NCBI RefSeq assembly: GCF_033971905.1
Contig: NZ_JALBUT010000007.1
Coordinates: 1-64,000, forward strand
Direction of reading: 5' to 3'
Source of the DNA: Intestinicryptomonas porci
GTDB lineage: Bacteria; Verrucomicrobiota; Verrucomicrobiia; Opitutales; Intestinicryptomonadaceae
DNA length: 64,000 nt
The translations under genes were made by a program, and so were the position numbers. The number at the start of each line of letters is the position of its first letter. Position 1 is the first letter of the stretch. Below are positions 7,792 through 15,998 of this stretch, piece by piece. The notes under the pieces were generated by a model, which made no database searches, was not told the DNA's origin, and saw only the letters and a program-made list of their open reading frames with translations.

Positions 7792-9195
7792 TTACACCAA
7801 GCCGTTTAGCATTCCGTAGAAGTAGAGCGGTTTTAGCATATACACTTTCAAGTACCAGCCAACCGCCTGCTCTTTCGACATGTCCCAGAAATTTAACGGG
7901 AAGGATATTTGCTCTTTTTTGTCGTAGTCGAATTCGCACATTATGAGCTTGCCGTATTCGGTCACAATCGGGCATGCGGCGTATCCGTTATATTTTTCGG
8001 CAGGCTCTTTGCCTTCCATTATCGAAACCAAATTTTTTGCCGCAACGGGAGCCTGTTTGCGAATGGCAGCCGACGTTTTTGATGTCGGAATTCCAGCAAC
8101 GTCGCCCACAACCATAATGTTTTTGTACTTATTGTGGACAAGCGTTTCCTTGTTTGTCGCCGCCCAGCCTTCGGGGGCGAGTTTGCCTTCCGTCCAGCTT
8201 AACCCCGACTGCTTAACGAAATCGGGAGCCGTCATCGGGGGCAGAAAATGCAAAAAGTCGTAATCTTCCACAAACGGTTCGTAGGTTCTTTTTTCGACGA
8301 CTTTTTCAACCCCGTTTGCGTCTTTCTGCTTTTCGGAAGAGACGACGATTTTTTCCATGTGGACTTTCTTTGCGAAGGTGTCAACGCCCTTTACGCGGAC
8401 TCTCGTTGAAATCGAAACATCGCGCTCCTTGTATATTTCCAAAAGCCTCGGCGTGAAGTAAGGAACATCGTAAAGAACTTTGCTTGCGGTGAAGAAATCG
8501 AGCTTCAAATTTTTGCGCGTTCCCTTTTTGCGAGCGAGGTGTTCGGAAAGCAGGCATATTTTCTTGGGCGCGCCGCCGCATTTATGCTTTGTGTAAGTGT
8601 CGGTATAAATGCCTCTTCCGCCTTTTTCGACGAATTTCTGCATTCCCTGCCATGTGCGGATTGCGCCTTGATGGTCGTATATGCAATAGGCGTCGCCCTG
8701 TCCCAAAGTCTCGCGGGTTATGCCTTCAACTCCGTCCCAATTTATCTGCAAGCCGGGAGCCAATACAAGAAAGTCGTAATCTATAACGCCGTTTTTCAAG
8801 GTCATGACCTTGTTTTTGTCGGGATCTACACCGACGACGCTGTCTTTCACCCACTTGACGCCGCTTGGAATGCAATCCGACTGTTTTTTGTAAACTTCGT
8901 CGGGAGAATACACACCCGAAGCTATGAGGGTAAATCCCGGCTGATAGTAGTGCAAGTCGCTCGGGTCTATGATTGTGATATTCGGATTTGAAAGGAGTCT
9001 CTTTAAGCGCGCCGCCATGCTGATACCCGCAGCCCCGCCACCTATAATCACGATTTTGCCGCTTGCGCTGCTTGACGAGCATCCGCTTGCGCCGAAAGCC
9101 ATTGTTCCAAGCCCCGCCGCCGACATCATTTTTAAGAATTTGCGCCTTGAAATGCCCGTAAGCTTGACTTCACTCGCGATTTTAAAATCTTCCAT
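7792..9195 (-). CDS. sqr: Sulfide:quinone oxidoreductase-like flavoprotein with Tat-type leader
   Basis: The 467-residue product has an FAD-binding GGGAAG at 52-57 and the two redox cysteines expected of sulfide:quinone reductase, C206 in KHKCGGAPKK and C408 in AACPIVTEYGK, plus the late VVGDVAGIPTSKT flavin motif. SQR oxidises sulfide and passes electrons to quinone at the membrane. The N-terminus carries a twin-arginine motif SRRKFLK (16-22), a hydrophobic stretch and a weak lipobox ending at C39, so the enzyme is probably exported and perhaps lipid-anchored. Most SQRs lack such a leader. It is a single gene. Sulfide detoxification in the gut is a reasonable inference; other flavoprotein substrates are possible. 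Confidence 0.8.
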   Translation of the reverse strand: MEDFKIASEVKLTGISRRKFLKMMSAAGLGTMAFGASGCSSSSASGKIVIIGGGAAGISMAARLKRLLSNPNITIIDPSDLHYYQPGFTLIASGVYSPDEVYKKQSDCIPSGVKWVKDSVVGVDPDKNKVMTLKNGVIDYDFLVLAPGLQINWDGVEGITRETLGQGDAYCIYDHQGAIRTWQGMQKFVEKGGRGIYTDTYTKHKCGGAPKKICLLSEHLARKKGTRKNLKLDFFTASKVLYDVPYFTPRLLEIYKERDVSISTRVRVKGVDTFAKKVHMEKIVVSSEKQKDANGVEKVVEKRTYEPFVEDYDFLHFLPPMTAPDFVKQSGLSWTEGKLAPEGWAATNKETLVHNKYKNIMVVGDVAGIPTSKTSAAIRKQAPVAAKNLVSIMEGKEPAEKYNGYAACPIVTEYGKLIMCEFDYDKKEQISFPLNFWDMSKEQAVGWYLKVYMLKPLYFYGMLNGLV

Positions 9196-9243
9196 ACAAC
9201 TTCCTTTTATATTGTTTAAATATTCAATTTTCCAAAAATATGT

Positions 9244-9280
9244 AAAAAAATCCGAAAAAAAACAAGATTTTTCGGATTTT
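9244..9280 (-). terminator. Terminator of the macAB-tolC operon
   Basis: A 13-bp perfect stem (AAAATCCGAAAAA and its complement) is followed on the minus strand by seven T, just after the tolC-like stop at 9297. Confidence 0.75.
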
Positions 9281-9296
9281 CAAAATTGGCAAAAGA

Positions 9297-10700
9297 CTAA
9301 TCTTTATTTTCGGCGTTGTTTTGCCATCCGCCGCCGAGGGACTTATAAAGAAGAATGATGTTATCCAAGGACTGTCTGCGCGATTCCAGCAGAGACTGCT
9401 CTGCCACAAGCATTGTGCGCTGGACGTCAAGCAAGTCCAAAAACTCCAATTCTCCCGCCTTGAAAAGCTTGAAAGAAAGCTCGTAGGCATCGACATTGCT
9501 CTTTACAACATCTTTAAGAATTTCCGTTTTCTCGCGCTGTTTCACGGAAGAAACCATGGCTTCCTGTACTTCTTTAACGGCGGTTGCAACCACCTTCTCC
9601 CAAGAAACGCCCGCTTCTTTTGCAAGCGACTCCTGCAATTTCACGTTGTAATAAGTCTTGCCCGAGCTAAACAAATTCCACGAAACAGTAGGTCCGACGC
9701 TCCAAGAGCCGTATTGGCTGTCAAACAAGTTCGCCTTCGCGGGCGCGCTGTACGAAATATTGCCCGTTATCGAAAACTTTGGATAAAAGTCAGCCTCCGC
9801 CTCTCCTATTTTTGCGACGGCAGAATGAAGCTTGTATTCCGCCTCAATTATATCGGGGCGGCGTTCCAAGAGTTTTGCGGGGACTTGCAGGGAAACGAAT
9901 TTCTCAAATTCGGGAAGCCCCGAAACGTCTTTAAGCTCCTCTTTGAGCGCGCCAGAATTTAAGCCGAGCAGAAGTTCGAGGGCGTACCTTGCCGACTCCT
10001 TTTGCGCTTCTATGGAAGGGATTTGCGAAAGCGTTGACCTAAGCTGGGCTTCGGAGCGCACATAGTCGAGCTTTGCAATCAGGCGGTTTTCCAAACGCTC
10101 TTTTATGACTTTCAACGTCTTTTCCTGCGTCTCCAAATTTTTGCGGGTAATAGACAAATCCTCGCAGTAAAACCTGTAAAGAAAATAGGCGCTTGCAACA
10201 TCGCTTGCAACCTTTATGCGAACCGCATTCTTATTCGCCTCCGCCGCCATGTAATCAGCTTCCACGCTTTCAATGCCCCTGCGGACGCCGCCGAATACGT
10301 CGATTTCCCATCCGACTCCAAGCTCCGCGGAAGTGTAGCCGCGAGAAGAGCCACTCATGTTTCCCCTTTCGGCAAAGCCGCCCTTTGCGTCCAAAACGGG
10401 AAAGAGCCCGCTTTTGGAAATTCCAAGCTGATACCCCGCCTGCTCAACAGAAATTCTTGCGATGTTCAAGTCGAAATTATGCTCCAACGCCCGCTCTATC
10501 AAAGAATTTAGAAGCGGGTCGTCAAAAACTTCCCACCACTTTTCGATGTCGCCACCGTCTTCCACCGCCTTGAAAAGAGGGGCGTTTTCAGCGTCGAAAG
10601 ACTTCGGCATTTGCCCGTATTCGGGTTTTTCAAAGTCGGGGCCGACCGCGCAACCGAACAACAACGCGGCAAAAAACAAAGGCATGTATTTTTTATTCAT
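9297..10700 (-). CDS. TolC/OprM-type outer-membrane efflux lipoprotein
   Basis: The 467-residue product begins with a lipoprotein signal peptide (lipobox LLFGC, Cys16) followed by VGPDFEKPEY, the hallmark start of NodT/OprM-type factors. Two repeats of the outer-membrane efflux domain follow, rich in coiled-coil-forming segments (about 170-230 and 380-440). It forms the trimeric outer-membrane channel of a tripartite pump. The start overlaps the upstream permease gene by 8 bases. With the adaptor and the split MacB it completes a MacAB-TolC-like exporter, for which macrolides, peptides or small secreted molecules are possible cargo. Confidence 0.9.
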   Translation of the reverse strand: MNKKYMPLFFAALLFGCAVGPDFEKPEYGQMPKSFDAENAPLFKAVEDGGDIEKWWEVFDDPLLNSLIERALEHNFDLNIARISVEQAGYQLGISKSGLFPVLDAKGGFAERGNMSGSSRGYTSAELGVGWEIDVFGGVRRGIESVEADYMAAEANKNAVRIKVASDVASAYFLYRFYCEDLSITRKNLETQEKTLKVIKERLENRLIAKLDYVRSEAQLRSTLSQIPSIEAQKESARYALELLLGLNSGALKEELKDVSGLPEFEKFVSLQVPAKLLERRPDIIEAEYKLHSAVAKIGEAEADFYPKFSITGNISYSAPAKANLFDSQYGSWSVGPTVSWNLFSSGKTYYNVKLQESLAKEAGVSWEKVVATAVKEVQEAMVSSVKQREKTEILKDVVKSNVDAYELSFKLFKAGELEFLDLLDVQRTMLVAEQSLLESRRQSLDNIILLYKSLGGGWQNNAENKD

Positions 10701-12042
10701 ATCTCAAAGCTTCAATAGGGTCAAGTCTTGCGGCTTTCCATGCGGGATAATATCCGAACACCACCCCCACCAAAACGGAAACACCCACAGAGAGCAATAT
10801 TGCGGAGTAAGAAACGGTCGAGGGCCACTTCATCGCAGACGCCAAAACCATTGACGCACCGTGCCCGAAAGCAATGCCAATCAATCCGCCCATAAAGCAT
10901 ATCACGACAGATTCCACGAGAAACTGGCGGAGTATGTCGCGCTTTTTCGCGCCAACCGCCATTCTAAGCCCGATTTCTCGCGTCCTTTCAGTCACGGATA
11001 CAAGCATTATGTTCATGATGCCGACACCTCCCACGATAAGCGAAATGAACGCCACGCAAAGCAAAAGGTTTGTCATGTTCTTGGTAGAGCCCGTAAGGAA
11101 ATCGGAAAATTCGGACATTGTGCGGATTTGAAAATCGTTTTCGACACCGCTTGCAAGCTTGTGGGTAGAGCGCAAAACCTTCGTTATTTCCTCCACGGCG
11201 GAATCTACAAGCTCGGGAGTTCTCGCCCATGCGGAAATGCTGTCAACATTCTGAAAGCGCACTGGCGGCAAATTGGAGTCAGACGACGGCGGATAAAGGC
11301 TTGTGGCGTCGGGATAAGTTGAAGAAGTGGAAGTTGCCGTAGTCGAAGAGGAAGAGGATACCGATGAAATGGAAGTCTGCCCCGCGCCCGTAAGCCGCGC
11401 TTTAACGGCAGTCCACGGAGCTATCACAGTGTCGTCCTGGTCCATGCCAATCATGTTCGCGCCCTTGCTTTTAAGAACCCCTATCACCTTGAAAAGCACA
11501 TTTTGTATGCGTATGTCTTTGCCGAGAGGGTCTTCACTCCCAAACAATTCACGTTTTACGGTAGAGCCTATAAGGCATACTTTCGACCCTCTTAATACCT
11601 GCAATTTTGAAAACATTTCTCCGTCTTCAACCTGCCAGTTGCCGATTTCAAGATAATCTTCGTTGACGCCGCTGATGCCGAACGGACTCCAGTTTTTGCC
11701 GCCGTAAACAACCTGCCCCCTGACTGAAATCACGGGAGTGGCAAGCTTTACGGACGGGCATTCCTTTAAAATTTCCGAAACATCCTGCGCCGTCAAATTC
11801 GCCTTTGAACCCGCGCCTGAGCTGACCCCGCCCATCATTCCCGCACCGGGGCGTACAGTTATGGAATTTACGCCCATGGCGGAAATGCTCTTTTTTAAAC
11901 TGTCCTGCGCGCCGGCTCCGACTTCCATGAGGGCAATGACCGCGGCAATGCCAATCACAATGCCAAGTGTCGTCAAAAACGTGCGCATGGGATTGCGCAA
12001 AATGGACTTTAATGCCGATTTCAATATGCGCCAGTTTTTCAT
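10693..12042 (-). CDS. MacB-type ABC transporter permease
   Basis: The 449-residue product has the FtsX/MacB architecture: an N-terminal membrane helix (about 20-42), a large periplasmic MacB core domain (about 45-300), and three C-terminal helices (about 325-445) containing MLVSVTERTREIGLRMAVGAKKRDI, the FtsX signature. A Ser/Thr-rich insert (about 208-230) interrupts the periplasmic domain. It lacks an ATPase domain, which is encoded separately by the preceding gene through an ATGA start-stop overlap. In E. coli MacB both parts form one chain, so this is the split arrangement common outside Proteobacteria. Confidence 0.88.
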   Translation of the reverse strand: MKNWRILKSALKSILRNPMRTFLTTLGIVIGIAAVIALMEVGAGAQDSLKKSISAMGVNSITVRPGAGMMGGVSSGAGSKANLTAQDVSEILKECPSVKLATPVISVRGQVVYGGKNWSPFGISGVNEDYLEIGNWQVEDGEMFSKLQVLRGSKVCLIGSTVKRELFGSEDPLGKDIRIQNVLFKVIGVLKSKGANMIGMDQDDTVIAPWTAVKARLTGAGQTSISSVSSSSSTTATSTSSTYPDATSLYPPSSDSNLPPVRFQNVDSISAWARTPELVDSAVEEITKVLRSTHKLASGVENDFQIRTMSEFSDFLTGSTKNMTNLLLCVAFISLIVGGVGIMNIMLVSVTERTREIGLRMAVGAKKRDILRQFLVESVVICFMGGLIGIAFGHGASMVLASAMKWPSTVSYSAILLSVGVSVLVGVVFGYYPAWKAARLDPIEALRYE

Positions 12043-12728
12043 ATAATCCTGTCGTCTGTTATTTCTCCGTCAATTAAGCGCACCACCCTCTTCGCCTTTT
12101 CGGCGATTTCCGGCTCGTGCGTCACAAGCACGACGCTCACTCCGTCGCATTCGTTTATTTGGCAGAACATATCCATGATTTCCTCGCTCATTCTGCTGTC
12201 CAAATTCCCCGTAGGCTCGTCCGCAAATAGGATTTCGGGAGAATTTACAAGAGCCCTCGCGATTGCGACCCTCTGCTGCTGGCCTCCCGAAAGCTGGGAT
12301 GGCTCGTGCATCATTCTGTCTTTAAGCCCGACTTTTTCGAGCATTTGCTCGCCGCGTTCAAGCATCTGTTTTTCGCTCAAATGATTTGCCGTGTAAAAGA
12401 GCGGCATTATGACGTTTTCAAGGGCGGAAGTTCTCGGAAGCAAATTGAAGCTCTGGAAGACAAAGCCTATCTTTTTGTTGCGGACGTCCGCCCTGCCGTC
12501 GTTGTCGAGTCTTGAAATTTCAACGCCCTCCAAAAAATACTCTCCCGAAGTCGGACGGTCAAGACAGCCCAAAATATTCATGAGCGTGCTTTTGCCGGAC
12601 CCCGAAGTCCCCGTAAGCGCAAGCATCTCGCCTTTTTTGACGTCTAAGGAAATAGACTTTAAAACAGGCAGTTTTACATCGCCCACGATGTAGGTTTTGC
12701 AGATGTTTTTGAGACTTATCAAATTCAT
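12039..12728 (-). CDS. MacB/LolD-type ABC transporter ATPase
   Basis: The 229-residue product is a complete ABC nucleotide-binding domain: Walker A GTSGSGKST (about 38-46), signature LSGGQQQRVAIARAL (about 145), Walker B EILFADEPTGNLD (about 164-176) and the H-loop VLVTHEPE. It belongs to the MacB/LolD/FtsE class. It lies five bases after the adaptor gene and overlaps the permease gene by four, so the three are co-translated. It powers extrusion of substrate from the periplasm through the TolC-like channel. Confidence 0.9.
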   Translation of the reverse strand: MNLISLKNICKTYIVGDVKLPVLKSISLDVKKGEMLALTGTSGSGKSTLMNILGCLDRPTSGEYFLEGVEISRLDNDGRADVRNKKIGFVFQSFNLLPRTSALENVIMPLFYTANHLSEKQMLERGEQMLEKVGLKDRMMHEPSQLSGGQQQRVAIARALVNSPEILFADEPTGNLDSRMSEEIMDMFCQINECDGVSVVLVTHEPEIAEKAKRVVRLIDGEITDDRII

Positions 12729-12733
12729 AATCC

Positions 12734-14008
12734 TTACTTGCCGTTTTTCTTGCGGGCATGCGGAGGTTTTGGCATAAACGGATTGGACGCCGCAGAAGAA
12801 GCCGCCTCTTCGTTTGAATTTATGCCCGTAACCACGATTTCGCCGCCTTTAAGCTTGTCGGAATAAACGGCGGTAAACGCGCCATCGGAAATTCCAGTCT
12901 TAACTTCCACCTTGAAAATTTGCGAACCGTTCAAAATCCAAATTGCGCCGCGCCCCTTGCCCAAGTTTTCCGACGCGCCGAAAGGAGACCATCTCAATGC
13001 GGAATTTGGCACGCTCAATACCCCTTTTGCAGACTCGACCTCAAACTTCAAATTCGCAGTGAGATACGGCAGCAGCTTTTCGTCGGAATTGTCAACCACG
13101 ACTTCAACGATGTAAGTCACCACGTTTTGGGACATGGTGGCATTCAGCCTGATTTTGCCAACCTTGCCGTAAAATGTTTCAGAGGGCATGGCATCCACGG
13201 TAAACAAAACGTTTTGCCCCTGCTTAACATAGCCTATGTCGGCTTCGTTTACAGACGCCCATACTTCCATTTTTTTCAAGTCTTTGGCTATCGAAAAGAG
13301 GGAGCTTACGCTCATGTTTGAAACAACCGTCTGACCTATGTTCACTTTTCTGTCGATAACAACGCCGTCAACGGGCGCCTTAATTTTGCAGTAGCTCAAA
13401 TTGCGCTCCGCAGTTTTCACGTTTGCCTGCGCCTGCTCGATTTCAGCCTGTGCAGTTTTTATGGACGCCTTGCAGACGTCAATTTGAGCAGCGGACTGCT
13501 CGTATTCGGAAAGATAAGAATCGTGCGAAGCCTGCGAAATTGCCTCCCCCACTTCGAGGTTTTTAATTCTGAGCCAGTCACGCTCCGCCCTGTTGAAAGA
13601 CGCCTTTGCCTGCGCAAGGCTTGCTTTCGCCTGCTCCAAATTGGAGTTTGCCGCGCTAAGCTTCGCCTTGGCAACCAATAAATCCGACTGGGGAATTTGG
13701 TCATCAATAAGTGCCAAAAGCTCGCCCTCTTTCACTCGCGAGCCGTAATCGACAAGATTTCCGTCAACGTCTTTGCCAAATTCCAAAATTTCCCCCGAAA
13801 CTCTCGCGCCGACATCGACCAAATCCTCAGGCTCCACCGTTCCCGTCGCGTCTATTGAAACAGTAATGTCCCTAAGGGCGATTTCCGAAGTTTTGTAGGG
13901 CGGAATTTCCTCCGTTGGCGCGGAAAAATGGAAATAAGCTCCCAACGCCACAGCCAAAACCGCAATCAAAACAAAAAAATTTCTCTTTGAAAGTAAAGAT
14001 TTCTTCAT
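12734..14008 (-). CDS. MacA-like periplasmic adaptor (HlyD family)
   Basis: From the ATG at 14008 the product is 424 residues: one N-terminal membrane helix (about 10-28), a split lipoyl domain, a long coiled-coil hairpin (about 110-190, with repeated QAKASL), and the second lipoyl half KIKAPVDGVVIDRKVNIGQTV near 205. Beta-barrel and membrane-proximal domains follow. An upstream TTG at 14014 is less likely. MacA adaptors link MacB to TolC and stimulate its ATPase. This is the first gene of the four-gene exporter operon. Confidence 0.88.
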   Translation of the reverse strand: MKKSLLSKRNFFVLIAVLAVALGAYFHFSAPTEEIPPYKTSEIALRDITVSIDATGTVEPEDLVDVGARVSGEILEFGKDVDGNLVDYGSRVKEGELLALIDDQIPQSDLLVAKAKLSAANSNLEQAKASLAQAKASFNRAERDWLRIKNLEVGEAISQASHDSYLSEYEQSAAQIDVCKASIKTAQAEIEQAQANVKTAERNLSYCKIKAPVDGVVIDRKVNIGQTVVSNMSVSSLFSIAKDLKKMEVWASVNEADIGYVKQGQNVLFTVDAMPSETFYGKVGKIRLNATMSQNVVTYIVEVVVDNSDEKLLPYLTANLKFEVESAKGVLSVPNSALRWSPFGASENLGKGRGAIWILNGSQIFKVEVKTGISDGAFTAVYSDKLKGGEIVVTGINSNEEAASSAASNPFMPKPPHARKKNGK

Positions 14009-14140
14009 AGACAAAACTAAAAAATTTTATAATTGTTTAAACGTGATTTTTTATAAAAAGTTTCATTTTGCAAACCGCAAATTTTTTTGAATAAAAAATC
14101 TTTAAAAACAAACGTCTAAAAACCGATAAAAAACAAGATT

Positions 14141-14980
14141 ATGCAAAAGAAAATTTTATCTTTCGGAGAAATTGTTTGGGATATTTTTGAAAATAAAAAA
14201 ATTTTGGGCGGAGCCCCGTTTAACTTTGCACGCTTTTCACGAAAGTTCGGCGCGGACGCCTACATTTTAAGCGCGGTAGGCAAAGACGAAAATGGCGCGG
14301 AAGTATTCAATTTTATGGCGCGCGAAGGAATGCCTTCCGATTTTGTGCAGGAGCTTGAAGGCGAAGAAACCGGCAAGGTTCTCGTAAAAATCGAAAACAA
14401 CGCTCCTTCATACGAAATATGCTCCCCTGCCGCCTGGGATAAAATCGAAATAACACCGCAGGCAGTAGAATTTGCGGCGAGTTCAAACGCCATCGCATTC
14501 GGCACTCTCGCGCAAAGAAGCGACGTTTCGCGACAAAACCTCTTCAAAATAATTCGGTCAGCGTCAAAAAAATGCCTGAAAGTCTTTGACGCAAATCTGC
14601 GCCAAAACTTCTATTCAAAGGAAATAATAACAAGCTCTCTGGAAATCGCAAACATTCTGAAAATAAACGAGGAAGAACTGCCCGTCATTTCCCAAATGTT
14701 CTCGATATGCGGAAGCCAAACCGAATGCGCGCGCAAGATTTTTAAGATGTTCAACCTAAACTATCTGGTTTTGACCCGCGGGGCCGACGGACACATGATA
14801 GTCTGCGAAGATAAGGAAATAACAGGCAAGAGCAAGGTGGAAAAGATAGTCGATACCGTCGGAGCGGGAGACGCTTTCACAGCGCGTTTTGTCTCTGAAA
14901 TTCTAAGCGGAAAGACAGCGGAGGAAGCGTCAGATGCCGCCGCAATCTCTGCCGCGAAAGTCTGCGCAAAAGAGCTTTAA
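14141..14980 (+). CDS. PfkB-family sugar kinase (fructokinase-like)
   Basis: The 279-residue product shows the ribokinase/PfkB fold: N-terminal FGEIVWDIF and the sugar-binding GGAPFNFA (24-31), VFDANLRQNFY in the middle, and the C-terminal signature DTVGAGDAFTARF containing the catalytic Asp. The GGAPFN motif and short length match bacterial fructokinases. It would phosphorylate a free hexose with ATP in the cytosol. It stands alone between the exporter (divergent) and an aldose-epimerase-like gene (convergent), which fits a small sugar-use locus. The exact sugar is inferred only from motif similarity. Confidence 0.85.
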   Translation: MQKKILSFGEIVWDIFENKKILGGAPFNFARFSRKFGADAYILSAVGKDENGAEVFNFMAREGMPSDFVQELEGEETGKVLVKIENNAPSYEICSPAAWDKIEITPQAVEFAASSNAIAFGTLAQRSDVSRQNLFKIIRSASKKCLKVFDANLRQNFYSKEIITSSLEIANILKINEEELPVISQMFSICGSQTECARKIFKMFNLNYLVLTRGADGHMIVCEDKEITGKSKVEKIVDTVGAGDAFTARFVSEILSGKTAEEASDAAAISAAKVCAKEL

Positions 14981-14983
14981 TCA

Positions 14984-15006
14984 TTTTTGCGGCTTTCGCG
15001 CAAAAA
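14984..15006. terminator. Bidirectional terminator
   Basis: TTTTTGCG at 14984-14991 pairs with CGCAAAAA at 14999-15006 between two convergent genes. Flanking A and T runs allow it to work on both strands. Confidence 0.55.
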
Positions 15007-15020
15007 ATTGCAACCGCGCC

Positions 15021-15941
15021 TTAAAAAACGGAAATATCCACTGAAAATGTCTGGGAGGAATGCGGCTTCACAAGCGAAAGCCCGCTCTTATGTTCTGCGC
15101 AATTAGGTAGCCCCATCCACGGCTCAACGCAATAAAACGGGCTTTCATCGCTTTCAGTCCACGTCACGACGCTCGCACAGGCGTCAGGCTTCGAACTTTC
15201 GCCAATTCGGATTGAAATGTCCTCTTCCCCGCTTTTAGGCCCGAATTTCACAATGTTTGTTTTGAGCTTGCAGTTAATCCTGTTCCAGAGCCTGCCGTCC
15301 GAAAAATCGGCGGGAAACGCCGCTTCCACGGGAGAGAGTTTGCCCGCTTCGTCAAGTTTAAAGGCTTTTTTGGCGTCGCAAATTATGCGGTAGTCTTTCC
15401 GCGAAGCCCCGTCGTGCCACGGCATTTTAAAATAAAAATGATGCCCCGCGCACCACGGAATTTCAACATCTGAATTGTTCGCAAGGCGCAGGTCGCAACC
15501 TATCGAAAATTCGTTGAAACGATAGCTTACAACAAAGTCGTAATCATAGGGATAGTTTTCGCGACATTGCGCATCGGGCTTGAATTTTGCCACAAACGCA
15601 AAATCGGTTATATCGACGATTTCAAACTCCCCCTGCCTCGCGTACCCGTGCTGGGGCATATTTAAAATTCTTCCGTCGGGAGTTTTCCACTTGCCAAGCT
15701 CTCCGTTTAAATGGCTCCTGCCGCAAAACGGAAACAAAATCGGATTTCCGCCGCGAACAGAGGCAAAGCCGCCTTTCATGTCGGCGTTGTCGGGCCAATA
15801 TATAACGTCCCTCAAAGAGCCGTCCGCAAGCGTCAAAAACCAGTTCATAAGGCGCGCGCCGCGCGTCGGAGAGGCGATGAAAGTCGAAGCCCCGACTGTC
15901 CATTTATAAAGTTTTTCCCCGTTAAAATCTACAATTTCCAT
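15021..15941 (-). CDS. Aldose 1-epimerase-like protein
   Basis: The 306-residue product has the galactose-mutarotase beta-sandwich pattern: GARLMNWFL near 28, PILFPFCGRS near 70, the catalytic-His motif MPQHGYARQ near 97, GHHFYFKMP with the second His, and FYCVEPWMGLPN containing the catalytic Glu near 270. The family includes aldose 1-epimerases and glucose-6-phosphate 1-epimerases, which interconvert sugar anomers. It faces the PfkB kinase gene across a shared terminator. Family is firm; the sugar is not known. Confidence 0.82.
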   Translation of the reverse strand: MEIVDFNGEKLYKWTVGASTFIASPTRGARLMNWFLTLADGSLRDVIYWPDNADMKGGFASVRGGNPILFPFCGRSHLNGELGKWKTPDGRILNMPQHGYARQGEFEIVDITDFAFVAKFKPDAQCRENYPYDYDFVVSYRFNEFSIGCDLRLANNSDVEIPWCAGHHFYFKMPWHDGASRKDYRIICDAKKAFKLDEAGKLSPVEAAFPADFSDGRLWNRINCKLKTNIVKFGPKSGEEDISIRIGESSKPDACASVVTWTESDESPFYCVEPWMGLPNCAEHKSGLSLVKPHSSQTFSVDISVF

Positions 15942-15998
15942 ACAAAAAACATAAAAGCCGATTTTTAAAAAATTCTCAATTTGTTTTTTGAATTTTTT

